From Streptococcus sp. Marseille-P6264 (GTDB taxonomy: Bacteria; Bacillota; Bacilli; Lactobacillales; Streptococcaceae): 64,000 nucleotides of DNA. Position 1 is the stretch's first letter; each line of letters opens with the position of its first letter. The DNA lies in contig NZ_CABPTO010000006.1 of the NCBI RefSeq assembly GCF_902460355.1, forward strand, positions 1-64,000, read 5' to 3'. A program made the translations under genes and the position numbers. Of this stretch, positions 34,623 through 43,337 are shown in pieces. The notes below the pieces were generated by a model that saw only the letters and a program-made list of their open reading frames with translations, had not been told where the DNA came from and searched no databases.

Positions 34623-35363
34623 ATGTCAACAAAGAAAAGAATATTGAGAAATATCGGCATCTTAATTCTTGCTGTTATATTAGGAGGAGTAATTGGCTTT
34701 ATAATGGCTCATTTTGAGCATTTCTCTTGGCCGACCGTCTTAAATGTTGAACTGCTGAAGAACATTGGTCGAGCGAGTTTATTTATTCTCTATCCCGTAA
34801 CCTTTTTCTTGCTCTATCAGACGCATAAAGTTCACGGGGCTTACCAGAGAGAAGAAGATGATGATAAAAGCTATGAGCTCTATCGTCAAACTTTTAAAAC
34901 CCTAGAATATGCGACGATTTTATATAATATTTCGTCTGCTCTGACTCTATTCACCCTCTTTGTAGGAGTGAGCTACCTAGGTCCGCTACTAGGGTCAGAC
35001 ATGACGATTGACATTCCATTTTATGATATTGCACTGTTTCTTGCTTTGATTTTAGGTCAAATTCTTGTATTGAAAACCACTCAGAAGGTTCGTCAATATA
35101 AATTATCTGCTATGCCAACCATTGAGGAGATGAAGGACTATGCGCTGTCCTATGATGAAGGAGAGTTGCAGGCTCATTATGAACAAAGCTTTTTAACGCT
35201 CTTCAACCTCAATCAACGCCTCATTCCAGGCCTCTATGTCTTACTCTTTATTCTTGGAGTTGGAACACCGATGCAGGTCGTATCTGGCATGATTGTCTTA
35301 ACCATTATTTTTGTCTATATCAATGCTGAGTCTTATCGAGCAGTTAAGAGATATTTCAAATAG
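34623..35363 (+). CDS. DUF3169 family membrane protein
   Basis: The 246-residue polytopic protein has six hydrophobic helices in the DUF3169 layout: helix 1 (about residues 10-30), helix 2 (about 45-65), a cytosolic EEDDDKSYELYRQTFKTLEYAT segment, then four more helices. A long conserved loop AMPTIEEMKDYALSYDEGE (about 162-180) separates the pairs. Function is unknown, but DUF3169 genes commonly sit with XRE regulators and ABC-2 transporters in streptococci. It lies 15 bp after the PspC gene. Confidence 0.87.
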   Translation: MSTKKRILRNIGILILAVILGGVIGFIMAHFEHFSWPTVLNVELLKNIGRASLFILYPVTFFLLYQTHKVHGAYQREEDDDKSYELYRQTFKTLEYATILYNISSALTLFTLFVGVSYLGPLLGSDMTIDIPFYDIALFLALILGQILVLKTTQKVRQYKLSAMPTIEEMKDYALSYDEGELQAHYEQSFLTLFNLNQRLIPGLYVLLFILGVGTPMQVVSGMIVLTIIFVYINAESYRAVKRYFK

Positions 35364-35400
35364 GCTGTTTGTCAGCTAAAAAGGAGTTCACCTGAAATTA

Positions 35401-35553
35401 GTGAGTTTTATCTTTCCTAGTATCTATATTGGACTGATACCGCTAAATCTTCTATTCCAACTGGATATGATTTTAGCTTGGATTGCGGTATCGGTCATCT
35501 ATCTTTATGTTACTGTCAGCCAGTACAAAATCGTTAAACCTTATTATAAGTAA
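35401..35553 (+). CDS. Putative small membrane protein, 50 aa
   Basis: The frame encodes two hydrophobic stretches (IFPSIYIGLIPLNLLF and MILAWIAVSVIYLYVTV) and a basic tail. AAGGAG lies at 35381-35386. The first standard start is GTG 35401, 14 nt downstream; a CTG at 35392 has better spacing and adds three residues. It fills the gap between DUF3169 and the ABC ATPase, in the same operon. Too short for firm assignment. Confidence 0.5.
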   Translation: MSFIFPSIYIGLIPLNLLFQLDMILAWIAVSVIYLYVTVSQYKIVKPYYK

Positions 35554-35572
35554 GAAAGTGAGAAGAGGTCTT

Positions 35573-36406
35573 ATGTCACAAGTGATTCAAGTAGAGAATA
35601 TTTCCAAAAGTTTTGGAGATAAAAAAGCTTTAGAACGGATTAATTTTCATATCGATCAAGGAGAAATTTTCGGATTTTTAGGACCATCTGGGTCGGGAAA
35701 AACAACCTTAATTAATATCCTGACAGGCCAGCTTGATGCCGACAATGGTCAAAGTAAAATCCTTGGTAAAGCTTCAGATGCTATTAATGCTCAGGATTTG
35801 GTGAAGATTGGCCTAGTATCTGATACAAGTGGCTTTTATGAGAAGATGACTCTCTATAAAAACCTGCAGATATATGCGAAATTATACGGTTTAAAAAATG
35901 AGCGGATAGATGAAGTTTTAGAGCAGGTTGGTTTGTTAGAAAGCAAAAATATTGTAGCAGAGAAGCTTTCGACAGGTATGAAGCAGCGGATGTTTCTAGC
36001 TCGAGCTCTTTTAAATAATCCTGAGGTCTTATTTTTGGATGAGCCAACGAGTGGGCTTGATCCTCGTACTTCCAAGGTGATTCATGAGCTTTTGCTTGAG
36101 CTGAAGAAAAAGGGAACAACCATTTTTCTGACGACTCATGATATGCATGAAGCTAGCGCCCTTTGTGATCGACTGGCCTTGCTAAATAAGGGAGTATTAG
36201 TAGAATATGGCGAGCCGAAAGCTATTATTCAAAAATATAACACAGCCAAGAAAGTTAAAATTAGCTATGAAAATGGAGAAACCGAGCAAATTTCGTTCTC
36301 AGAATTGGCTACAAAAGACCTAAAATTGGCTATTACAGTACATTCTTGCGAACCTACATTAGAAGAAATCTTTATTCAATTAACAGGAGAAAAACTAGAT
36401 GTATAA
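35573..36406 (+). CDS. ABC transporter ATP-binding protein
   Basis: This 277-residue ATPase has Walker A GPSGSGKTT (about residue 38), the Q-loop region, signature LSTGMKQR (about 133), Walker B VLFLDEP (about 152) and the H-loop TTHD (about 185). It belongs to the CcmA/DrrA-like exporter group. I start at ATG 35573 after GAAGAGG; the longer frame upstream overlaps the small membrane gene and is not family-like. It overlaps its permease gene by 8 bp. Substrate unknown; export of a peptide or lipid, or self-protection, is typical. Confidence 0.94.
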   Translation: MSQVIQVENISKSFGDKKALERINFHIDQGEIFGFLGPSGSGKTTLINILTGQLDADNGQSKILGKASDAINAQDLVKIGLVSDTSGFYEKMTLYKNLQIYAKLYGLKNERIDEVLEQVGLLESKNIVAEKLSTGMKQRMFLARALLNNPEVLFLDEPTSGLDPRTSKVIHELLLELKKKGTTIFLTTHDMHEASALCDRLALLNKGVLVEYGEPKAIIQKYNTAKKVKISYENGETEQISFSELATKDLKLAITVHSCEPTLEEIFIQLTGEKLDV

Positions 36407-37091
36407 AAAAATTAAAGCTCTCACATGGCTGCGTACTCAGATTTTATTGACAAACTCTTCTTTGCTTATGTCCGTCTTGCTGCCCTTTGGCCTCCTCTTT
36501 TTGTACAATATGATTTTAAATAAGAATGGCAATGCAGGTCAAGGACTATTGAAGATGATCCTACCTATGACCTTTTCTATGAGTGGCGGCTACATGGTGT
36601 CTATTATGATGGCAGAGGACAAGGAGAAGCGCAATTTAAAAACCTTAATGTTGAGCGGGGTTCGTTCTGGCGAATACCTCTTATCCATGTTGGTTTATCC
36701 CTTCCTATTTACAGTCTTTGCCTTGCTTTTTTTCCCATATTATTTGCATGTAGATCTCTCCGGCAAATGGCCTATCTATCTTTTGATCAATCTCTTCATT
36801 ATTGTTATTATCCTTTTAATCAATCTTTTTATTGGTGGTATTTCCAAGACACAATCTCAAGCTCAGGTTTATAGTTTATTTCCGCTGTTGCTGATTAGTT
36901 TCGTACCTCTATTTGCTAGTTTTGATAAAACAATACAGCATATTCTGCGGTTTACTTTTATGAATCCATTTATCAACTTCTTTGAAACAGGAGACTATTC
37001 ATTCAAAATTGAAGATTTCTCTAATTTGGTGATTTGGCTTCTTATTTTTATCAGTGCAAGCACCTATGTCTTGAGTAAAGGTCGAAAATAA
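36399..37091 (+). CDS. ABC-2-type transporter permease
   Basis: The 230-residue integral membrane protein has six helices in ABC-2 style, with the conserved SGGYMVSIMMAEDKEKRNLKTLMLSGV segment between helices 2 and 3 and GGISKTQSQAQVYSLFPLLL after helix 4. It partners the ATPase whose last 8 bp it overlaps. Length and pattern match the permeases of bacteriocin-immunity or lantibiotic-resistance-like exporters, but the cargo cannot be inferred. Confidence 0.9.
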   Translation: MYKKIKALTWLRTQILLTNSSLLMSVLLPFGLLFLYNMILNKNGNAGQGLLKMILPMTFSMSGGYMVSIMMAEDKEKRNLKTLMLSGVRSGEYLLSMLVYPFLFTVFALLFFPYYLHVDLSGKWPIYLLINLFIIVIILLINLFIGGISKTQSQAQVYSLFPLLLISFVPLFASFDKTIQHILRFTFMNPFINFFETGDYSFKIEDFSNLVIWLLIFISASTYVLSKGRK

Positions 37092-37104
37092 TGGAGGAGC
37101 TTTT

Positions 37105-37665
37105 ATGAAACTTATTAAAAAAATCAACTTTATGGAAGAAAAGAAATATGTAATCGGTCTAAATGTAGCGGGGCTCTTACTGATTTTTCCTTTCTCAATG
37201 CTTTTTGCGAAATTGACCCAGCTAATTTTTCGTGCAGACCATTATGATTTTTCGGGTCTAGATCTTGCCTATTTTTTAGTTTTTGCCTTTATCCTTGTCG
37301 TCATCCATGAGTACATCCACGGTTTCTTCTTCAAGTTTTTTGGTAAAGGGAAGGCCAAGGTCAAGTTTGGTTTTAAAAATGGGATGGCCTACGCGACTAG
37401 TCCAGGAACTTTTTACAATCGTAAGGACTTCTTGGTCATTGGTTTGGCTCCCTTTGTTTTGATTAGCTTGCTTCTGACTTTATTGGCCATGCTGGGCTTG
37501 CTCAGTTCAACTCTCTACTTGCCTCTAGCTAGTATTCATGCAGCGGGCTGTGTTGGTGACTTTTACATCGCTTTGCTGCTGTTGGGCCAGACTGATGATA
37601 TTCTGGTCGAGGATACTGAGGTTGGGATGAACTTTTACCAGAAAGAAGAGCCTAGTCAGGGCTAG
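37105..37665 (+). CDS. DUF3267 family putative membrane zinc metallopeptidase
   Basis: The 186-residue protein has four hydrophobic helices. HEYIHGFFFKFFG (HExxH, about residues 72-84) lies in the second helix, the mark of DUF3267 putative zincins; a later helix has HAAGCVGDFYIALLLL, whose aspartate may be the third ligand. It would cut substrates in or near the membrane. GGAGG precedes the ATG, 13 bp after the permease. It is the last gene of the operon that begins at 33547. Confidence 0.85.
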   Translation: MKLIKKINFMEEKKYVIGLNVAGLLLIFPFSMLFAKLTQLIFRADHYDFSGLDLAYFLVFAFILVVIHEYIHGFFFKFFGKGKAKVKFGFKNGMAYATSPGTFYNRKDFLVIGLAPFVLISLLLTLLAMLGLLSSTLYLPLASIHAAGCVGDFYIALLLLGQTDDILVEDTEVGMNFYQKEEPSQG

Positions 37666-37800
37666 CAATCACAAGTGTTATATACTTTTTTTAAAATGTC
37701 TATTAAAGAGTAACCGACTTGATAATTAAAGATGTGGAGCAATGTTGATCCTGTCGAAATGGATGGCAGCATGATACTAAGTTTAAATTTAAGACAAATG

Positions 37801-37834
37801 AAACCCGAAGGACTAGAAGTTCCTTCGGGTTTTG
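37801..37834. terminator. Bidirectional terminator between the DUF3267 gene and ald
   Basis: AAACCCGAAGGA (37801-37812) pairs perfectly with TCCTTCGGGTTT (37821-37832), with A- and T-rich flanks. It serves both convergent units. Confidence 0.92.
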
Positions 37835-37852
37835 TATATAAGAGAAAAATGA

Positions 37853-38965
37853 TTAGATAAGTTCGTCAATAGAAGTGTAATCGAGGTTCAAGCCTTCTGC
37901 AACTGGTCGGCTAGTGATATGGCCGTGATAGGTTGTGACACCTTCACGCAATCCAGCGTCGTCTGCAATAGCTTGTCTGAATCCTTTGCCAGCCAGCGCT
38001 TCGATATAAGGAAGGGTGACATTGGTCAGAGCAATAGTAGAAGTACGGGCCACGGCACCAGGGATATTGGCTACCGCATAGTGGAGGACACCGTGTTTCT
38101 CATAAACCGGCTCATCATGGGTGGTCACGCGGTCAGCAGTCTCGATAACGCCACCTTGGTCAACGGCCACGTCAACAATAACAGAACCAGGGCGCATTTG
38201 CTTCACCATATCGTCAGTCACCAGTTTTGGAGCCTTAGCACCAGGAATGAGCACAGCTCCAATCACGACATCTGCTTCGCGGACGCTTGCCTCGATGTTA
38301 AATGGATTGGACATGAGAGTTTGAATTTGGTTGCCAAAGACTTCTTCTAGCACAGATAGACGTTTGGCACTAATATCGAGAATCGTAACTTGAGCACCTA
38401 GTCCCAGAGCGATACGGGCTGCATGAGTTCCTACCACACCGCCTCCGATGATGGTGACTTTACCTTTTGGCACACCTGGTACACCACCAAGGAGAACGCC
38501 AGATCCGCCTGTTTGCTTGGTTAGGAAATGAGCTCCGATTTGAACCGCCATACGACCAGCAACCTCACTCATAGGTACTAAGAGTGGTAGTTGTCCTTGT
38601 CCGTCACGTACAGTCTCGTAGGCTACCCCGGTAGTTTTAGCAGTTACCATAGCTTGGGCTAATTCGGGAGCAGCGGCCATGTGCAGGTAAGTGAAGAGTA
38701 GGAGGTCCTCACGCAAGTACTGATATTCAGTTTCCAACGGTTCTTTAACCTTAACAACCAACTCAGCTGCCCAAGCTTCAGCAGCAGTGGCAACGATTTT
38801 TGCACCTTGCTTTTCATAGTCTGCATCTGCAAAGCCAGATCCAAGTCCAGCATTTGTCTCGATCAGCACCTGATGACCTTTTCCTACAAGACTGTGCACA
38901 CCAGCTGGCGTCAGGGCAACGCGATTTTCATTATTTTTAATTTCTCTTGGAATTCCGATTAACAT
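37853..38965 (-). CDS. ald: Alanine dehydrogenase
   Basis: This NAD-dependent enzyme interconverts L-alanine and pyruvate plus ammonia. The 370-residue protein shows the N-terminal [23 protein letters not shown] block, the VKVKEPL segment with the catalytic lysine, LTYLHM-like [12 protein letters not shown] (His96 region) and the NAD fold [18 protein letters not shown] (about residues 175-192). AAGGAG precedes the ATG at 38965. It is a single leftward gene. Confidence 0.96.
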   Translation of the reverse strand: MLIGIPREIKNNENRVALTPAGVHSLVGKGHQVLIETNAGLGSGFADADYEKQGAKIVATAAEAWAAELVVKVKEPLETEYQYLREDLLLFTYLHMAAAPELAQAMVTAKTTGVAYETVRDGQGQLPLLVPMSEVAGRMAVQIGAHFLTKQTGGSGVLLGGVPGVPKGKVTIIGGGVVGTHAARIALGLGAQVTILDISAKRLSVLEEVFGNQIQTLMSNPFNIEASVREADVVIGAVLIPGAKAPKLVTDDMVKQMRPGSVIVDVAVDQGGVIETADRVTTHDEPVYEKHGVLHYAVANIPGAVARTSTIALTNVTLPYIEALAGKGFRQAIADDAGLREGVTTYHGHITSRPVAEGLNLDYTSIDELI

Positions 38966-39140
38966 AGAGCCTTACTCCTTTTTCTAACGCTAGGATCTCC
39001 GAATACAGGACTACAAAGGAACCTAGGTCAATTATTGTGATGTTTTCATTTTAAAGGAAACTGTCGCAAAAAGCAAGAAAAAAAGGATTGTTTTAGGCAG
39101 GGAATTATGCTATTCTGATAAAAAAAATCAGGAGGAAGAG

Positions 39141-39710
39141 ATGGAAAATATCTATGTTAAACTGAGCCAACATTCCAGAATTGAGACGGAACGGTTAATC
39201 TTGCGTCCAGTGACTTTGGATGACGCACCAGCCATGTTTGAATATGCTGCGGACGAGGAAAATGTTCGCTATACCTTTGTGACCAACAGAAATCTAGAAG
39301 AAACCCGCAATAATATTGCCTTGTTTTACCTAGCTAATCCTTTGGGACGCTGGGGCATCGAGCTGAAGGAGACTGGCGACTTTATCGGGACGATTGACCT
39401 GCATAAGATCCGCATGGACTTGAAAACGGCAGCTATCGGTTATATTATCAATAAAAAATACTGGAATCAGGGCTATACGACGGAGGCCAATCGGGCGGTG
39501 CTTGAGCTGGCTTTTGAGGAAATCGGGATGAATAAAATTGTAGCGCTGCACGATGCGGATAATCCAGCATCTGGCCGTGTCATGCAAAAGTCAGGTATGA
39601 TTTTTTCGCACGAAGATCCGTACGCAGCCTTGGACCAGCATGAGGAAGGGCGCATAGTGACGCGGGTGCATTATTATCTGACTAGGGACCAATATTTTGC
39701 AAAAAAATGA
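39141..39710 (+). CDS. GNAT acetyltransferase, RimJ/RimL type
   Basis: The 189-residue protein has the Acetyltransf_3 layout: TERLILRPVTLDDAPAMFEYA at the start, WGIELKETGDFIGTIDL, AAIGYIINKKYWNQGYTTEANRAVLELAF (acetyl-CoA region, about residues 95-123) and NPASGRVMQKSGM. Such enzymes acetylate protein N-termini or small amines; the substrate is unknown. AGGAGG lies 7 nt before the ATG. An extended -10-like TG-C-TATTCT lies upstream. Confidence 0.88.
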   Translation: MENIYVKLSQHSRIETERLILRPVTLDDAPAMFEYAADEENVRYTFVTNRNLEETRNNIALFYLANPLGRWGIELKETGDFIGTIDLHKIRMDLKTAAIGYIINKKYWNQGYTTEANRAVLELAFEEIGMNKIVALHDADNPASGRVMQKSGMIFSHEDPYAALDQHEEGRIVTRVHYYLTRDQYFAKK

Positions 39711-39719
39711 GAAAGAATA

Positions 39720-39748
39720 TTGACAAGTATCTATCTACGTGATATAGT
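39720..39748 (+). promoter_or_regulatory. Promoter of tRNA-Thr with internal palindrome
   Basis: TTGACA (39720-39725) and TATAGT (39743-39748) are 17 bp apart, 12 bp before the tRNA. CTATCTAC (39731-39738) and GTAGATAG (39747-39754) form a perfect 8-bp inverted repeat across the spacer and -10. Confidence 0.75.
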
Positions 39749-39759
39749 AGATAGGTAAT

Positions 39760-39832
39760 GCTGATTTAGCTCAGTAGGCAGAGCGCATCCATGGTAAGGA
39801 TGAGGTCGCCGGTTCGATCCCGGCAATTAGCA
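39760..39832 (+). tRNA. tRNA-Thr (anticodon GGT)
   Basis: The 73-nt cloverleaf is complete: acceptor GCTGATT/AATTAGC with one G-U pair, D-loop TAGCTCAGTAGGCAGAGC, anticodon stem CATCC/GGATG around loop ATGGTAA (anticodon GGT), T-arm GCCGGTTCGATCCCGGC and discriminator A. The CCA end is not encoded. It is a solitary tRNA gene with its own promoter and terminator. Confidence 0.97.
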
Positions 39833-39842
39833 CTAGATAAAG

Positions 39843-39869
39843 AGGTTGAGATTTTCTCAGCCTTTTTTG
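39843..39869 (+). terminator. tRNA-Thr terminator
   Basis: AGGTTGAG (39843-39850) pairs with CTCAGCCT (39856-39863), one G-U pair, then six T. Confidence 0.88.
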
Positions 39870-39932
39870 GTTTTAAATCAGGATTTCTCCTAGTTCAAAA
39901 TGTGTGCTTGAGTCCTCATAGGCGCTCAAATA

Positions 39933-39941
39933 TGGTATAAT
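39933..39941 (+). promoter_or_regulatory. Extended -10 promoter of the ybeY-dgkA-era operon
   Basis: TG-G-TATAAT lies 29 bp before the ybeY start codon. Confidence 0.6.
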
Positions 39942-39970
39942 AAAAGTAATATTAGCAAGGCAGGTAAAAT

Positions 39971-40468
39971 ATGTATATCGAAATGGTGGATGAAACCGGT
40001 CAGGTTTCTCAAGAAATCATCAAGCAGACTCAGGAAATCTTGGAGTTTGCAGCTAAAAAAACCGGCAAAGAAAATAAGGAAATGGCTGTGACCTTTGTGA
40101 CCAATGAGCGCAGCCATGAGCTCAATTTGGAGTACCGAGACACCGATCGGCCGACGGATGTCATCAGCTTGGAATACAAGCCGGAGCTGGATATTGCCTT
40201 TGACGAGGAAGATTTGGCGGACAATCCTGAGCTGGCTGAGATGCTGGAGGATTTTGATGCTTATATTGGCGAGCTCTTCATTTCTGTGGACAAGGCGCGG
40301 GAGCAGGCGGAAGAATATGGCCACAGCTTTGAGCGGGAGATGGGCTTTTTGGCGGTGCATGGTTTTCTGCATATCAACGGCTATGATCATTATACGCCGG
40401 AAGAAGAAGCGGAAATGTTTGGCTTACAGGAAGAAATTTTGACAGCTTATGGACTTACAAGACAATAA
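39971..40468 (+). CDS. ybeY: Endoribonuclease YbeY (rRNA maturation factor)
   Basis: YbeY is a zinc-dependent RNase needed for 16S rRNA 3'-end maturation and ribosome quality control. The 165-residue protein has the invariant metal motif [11 protein letters not shown] (about residues 130-140) and the [11 protein letters not shown] segment (about 62). It overlaps dgkA by 20 bp and is followed by era, the common Firmicute order that groups ribosome-maturation genes. Confidence 0.96.
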   Translation: MYIEMVDETGQVSQEIIKQTQEILEFAAKKTGKENKEMAVTFVTNERSHELNLEYRDTDRPTDVISLEYKPELDIAFDEEDLADNPELAEMLEDFDAYIGELFISVDKAREQAEEYGHSFEREMGFLAVHGFLHINGYDHYTPEEEAEMFGLQEEILTAYGLTRQ

Positions 40469-40853
40469 CAATAACAAGCGCAAGTGGAAAAATCGAGATG
40501 TCATATCGAGTTTGGAGTTCGCTCTGACGGGGATTTTCACAGCTTTTAAGGAAGAAAAGAATATGCGGAGCCATGTTCTTTCGGCTTTAGCTGCCATCAT
40601 TGCAGGTTTGATTTTTCGGATTTCAGCGACGGAGTGGCTTTTCTTGCTGCTAAGTATTTTTTTGGTGATCGCTTTTGAAATCATGAATTCAGCCGTTGAA
40701 AATGTTGTGGATCTAGCTAGTGACTATCACTTTTCTATGCGGGCTAAGAATGCCAAGGATATGGCAGCTGGTGCAGTTTTGGTGGTTTCTGTTTTTGCAG
40801 TTATCACAGGTTTGATTATCTTTCTGCCAAAATTGTGGGATATTATTTTTTAG
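40449..40853 (+). CDS. dgkA: Undecaprenol/diacylglycerol kinase
   Basis: The 134-residue DgkA-family membrane kinase phosphorylates undecaprenol (in Gram-positives) to recycle the cell-wall lipid carrier. It has a basic cytosolic start, three helices (about residues 40-58, 62-80 and 108-130) and the catalytic [16 protein letters not shown] block (about 75-90) plus [10 protein letters not shown]. The ATG lies within the last codons of ybeY, implying coupled translation. The start has a run of asparagines (DNNNNKRK). Confidence 0.93.
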   Translation: MDLQDNNNNKRKWKNRDVISSLEFALTGIFTAFKEEKNMRSHVLSALAAIIAGLIFRISATEWLFLLLSIFLVIAFEIMNSAVENVVDLASDYHFSMRAKNAKDMAAGAVLVVSVFAVITGLIIFLPKLWDIIF

Positions 40854-40868
40854 AGAAGGAATAGAAGA

Positions 40869-41768
40869 ATGACTTTTAAATCAGGCTTTGTAGCCATTTT
40901 AGGTCGACCAAATGTCGGCAAATCAACTTTTTTGAATCATGTCATGGGGCAAAAAATTGCCATCATGAGTGACAAGGCTCAGACGACCCGCAACAAGATT
41001 ATGGGCATTTACACGACGGATAAGGAGCAGATTGTCTTTATCGACACTCCGGGAATCCACAAGCCCAAGACGGCTCTAGGTGATTTTATGGTGGAAGCGG
41101 CTTATAGCACGCTGCGTGAGGTAGATACCGTTCTCTTCATGGTGCCGGCTGATGAGCCGCGTGGCAAGGGCGATGACATGATTATCGAGCGCTTGAAAGC
41201 GGCTAAGGTGCCAGTTATTTTGGTGGTTAATAAGATTGATAAAGTCCATCCGGATCAGCTCTTGGCGCAAATTGATGATTTCCGTCAGCAGATGGACTTT
41301 AAAGAAATCGTTCCGATTTCGGCTCTGCAGGGCAATAATGTTTCCCGTCTGATTGATATCCTTAGTGAAAATCTGGAGGAAGGTTTCCAATATTTCCCAG
41401 AAGATCAGATTACCGACCATCCAGAGCGCTTCTTGGTTTCAGAAATGATCCGTGAAAAGGTTCTACACCTGACTCGTGAAGAAATTCCCCATTCAGTCGC
41501 GGTAGTTGTTGATAGCATGAAGCGAGACGAGGAGACGGACAAGGTTCATATCCGAGCGACGATCATGGTCGAGCGAGACAGCCAAAAAGGCATTATCATC
41601 GGTAAAGGTGGTTCCATGCTCAAGAAAATCGGCTCCATGGCTCGCCGCGATATTGAGCTCATGCTGGGAGACAAGGTCTTCCTCGAAACATGGGTCAAGG
41701 TCAAGAAAAACTGGCGGGACAAGAAGCTGGACTTGGCGGACTTTGGCTATAATGAGAAGGAATATTAA
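40869..41768 (+). CDS. era: GTPase Era
   Basis: Era binds 16S rRNA near its 3' end during 30S assembly. The 299-residue protein shows G1 GRPNVGKST (about residue 12), the switch region [10 protein letters not shown]3 DTPG (about 59), G4 NKID (about 121), and a C-terminal KH domain with [19 protein letters not shown] (about 238-256). AGAAGGAATAG precedes the ATG. It lies 15 bp after dgkA in the ybeY-dgkA-era operon. Confidence 0.98.
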   Translation: MTFKSGFVAILGRPNVGKSTFLNHVMGQKIAIMSDKAQTTRNKIMGIYTTDKEQIVFIDTPGIHKPKTALGDFMVEAAYSTLREVDTVLFMVPADEPRGKGDDMIIERLKAAKVPVILVVNKIDKVHPDQLLAQIDDFRQQMDFKEIVPISALQGNNVSRLIDILSENLEEGFQYFPEDQITDHPERFLVSEMIREKVLHLTREEIPHSVAVVVDSMKRDEETDKVHIRATIMVERDSQKGIIIGKGGSMLKKIGSMARRDIELMLGDKVFLETWVKVKKNWRDKKLDLADFGYNEKEY

Positions 41769-41824
41769 AAGAGCAAGAATTTTTCATTTTTGATTATTGA
41801 TTGAATCGTAGATAGGAAACTTGA

Positions 41825-42301
41825 ATGAATAAAGACTACATTTCCTATATTCGCTCCAAGGTTGGGCATGATAGAGTTATCCTGAATTTTGCTGGTGGAA
41901 TTCTGGCAGACGAGGAGGGTCGTGTGCTTCTGCAGTTGCGAGGCGATAAGAAAACATGGGCGATTCCTGGTGGAGCTATGGAGCTCGAGGAGACTTCTTT
42001 GCAAGCAGCCGTGCGCGAATTTTACGAAGAGACAGGCATTGCTGTTGAAGCCAAGCGCTTGCTGAATGTCTACACTAATTTTGCTGAAACTTATCCTAAT
42101 GGTGACAAAGTGCAGACAGTTGTCTTTCTGTATGAATTGCAGGCACTGGAGAATGTTGATATTTCCAATTTTCATAATGAGGAAACACTGCGTTTAGGCT
42201 TTTTTTCTAAAGAAGAAATAGCAGAGCTGGAAAATGTATCGGATAAACACCGCCTGATGCTGGATGAGTATTTCTCGGATAGCTTTGCTATGGGACATTG
42301 A
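41825..42301 (+). CDS. Nudix hydrolase
   Basis: The 158-residue protein has a complete Nudix box, GGAMELEETSLQAAVREFYE plus ETGI (about residues 52-75), with all metal-binding glutamates. The Nudix fold strands lie on either side. MutT-like enzymes remove nucleoside diphosphate derivatives; the substrate here is not known. It lies between era and the repair gene mutM, but 56 bp from era without a clear promoter. Confidence 0.9.
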   Translation: MNKDYISYIRSKVGHDRVILNFAGGILADEEGRVLLQLRGDKKTWAIPGGAMELEETSLQAAVREFYEETGIAVEAKRLLNVYTNFAETYPNGDKVQTVVFLYELQALENVDISNFHNEETLRLGFFSKEEIAELENVSDKHRLMLDEYFSDSFAMGH

Positions 42302-42353
42302 GTTGAGATTGCCATAATCAGTGATTAGTTTAATTTTTTAAGGAGGCAGGGCA

Positions 42354-42878
42354 ATGGAATTTGTAAATCTTTTAGTAGAAAACGTGGAACGAGTCGAGGA
42401 GCGTTTTTTATCGGTGCTGGATAATTTATCTGTGGAAGAAGCGAATGCTTTTCCGGTTGCGGATACAGTTCCGTCCATTAAGTCTGTGACTTGGTTGACT
42501 TGGCATACGGCGCGGGAGCTGGATTTTCAGATTGCTGATTTAGCAAAGACTAATCCAGTCTGGTTTTCTAAAGGTTGGAAGAAAAAATTTGCTTTGGATT
42601 TACCAGATGATACGGAAGATTGGCATCACACTCCTCAAGAAGCGCATAAAGTTGTGGTGACAGATATTGAGTTGCTCAAAGGTTATCTGTCTGATGCGGT
42701 TGCGGCAACAATTGCTTATTTATCAGAGGTGAATGAAGACAGTCTGGACGATGTTATTGATGAGAATTGGACTCCAGCTGTTAAGCGTGGGAATCGCTTA
42801 GTATCGATCATTGACGATGCTGCTATGCATTCAGGTCAGGCGATCTATGCTCGCCGCCTGCTAGGAAGAGAAGATTGA
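42354..42878 (+). CDS. DinB-family protein
   Basis: The 174-residue four-helix-bundle protein is of the DinB/YfiT type. Histidines at about residues 46 (TWLTWHTARELDFQ), 86 (DWHHTPQEAHK) and 159 (DDAAMHSGQAIYARRLLG) are in place for the usual metal triad. Family members are thiol-dependent transferases or have unknown roles; none can be assigned here. AAGGAGG lies 7 nt before the ATG. It overlaps the next gene by 4 bp. Confidence 0.87.
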   Translation: MEFVNLLVENVERVEERFLSVLDNLSVEEANAFPVADTVPSIKSVTWLTWHTARELDFQIADLAKTNPVWFSKGWKKKFALDLPDDTEDWHHTPQEAHKVVVTDIELLKGYLSDAVAATIAYLSEVNEDSLDDVIDENWTPAVKRGNRLVSIIDDAAMHSGQAIYARRLLGRED

Positions 42879-43330
42879 AAAAGGTAATGGTAGGGGAAAT
42901 TCGAGTGGTCGAAAAATCTCATCTAGCTGACTGGGCTTACTTTGCTCATTTAGCTTGGAAGACAGAGAAAAAGAAATTACTAGCAGCATTTTCTGAAGGC
43001 AAATTTCCTAATGAATTTTTGTACTACATAGAAGGAGAAGCCGTTGCTTGGATCAGCTTATCTATGCGTTCGGAGTATGTGGAAGGAGCAGAGCAACTTC
43101 CTATCGCATATATTGAAGGCATAGCGGTAGCACCTGCTTTTCAAAGAAATGGTATTGCTACTCAGCTTCTAGAGTTTGCACAGTCGTGGGCGACAGAAAA
43201 AGGAGTATCTCAGCTAGCTTCAGATTGTGATATGGACAATGCAGTCAGTCAAGCTTTTCACAAGAGTGCGGGATTTGAAGAAATAAGTCGAACGGTGCAT
43301 TACATGTTACATTTGGATAAGAAAGGATAA
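42875..43330 (+). CDS. GNAT acetyltransferase
   Basis: The 151-residue protein has the acetyl-CoA motif [23 protein letters not shown] (motif A, Q/RxxGxG/A, about residues 87-110) and a C-terminal [15 protein letters not shown] block, as in aminoglycoside 6'-N-acetyltransferase-like GNATs. The substrate is unknown. It starts at TTG 42875, overlapping the DinB stop (TTGA) with AGGAAGAG upstream, so translation is likely coupled; an in-frame ATG at 42887 is a less likely start. Confidence 0.87.
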   Translation: MKKVMVGEIRVVEKSHLADWAYFAHLAWKTEKKKLLAAFSEGKFPNEFLYYIEGEAVAWISLSMRSEYVEGAEQLPIAYIEGIAVAPAFQRNGIATQLLEFAQSWATEKGVSQLASDCDMDNAVSQAFHKSAGFEEISRTVHYMLHLDKKG

Positions 43331-43337
43331 AGATTTC

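Noticed and set aside
35483-35572. N-terminal extension of the ABC ATPase
   Set aside because: The extension overlaps the small membrane frame, is not ATPase-like, and a ribosome site lies just before ATG 35573.
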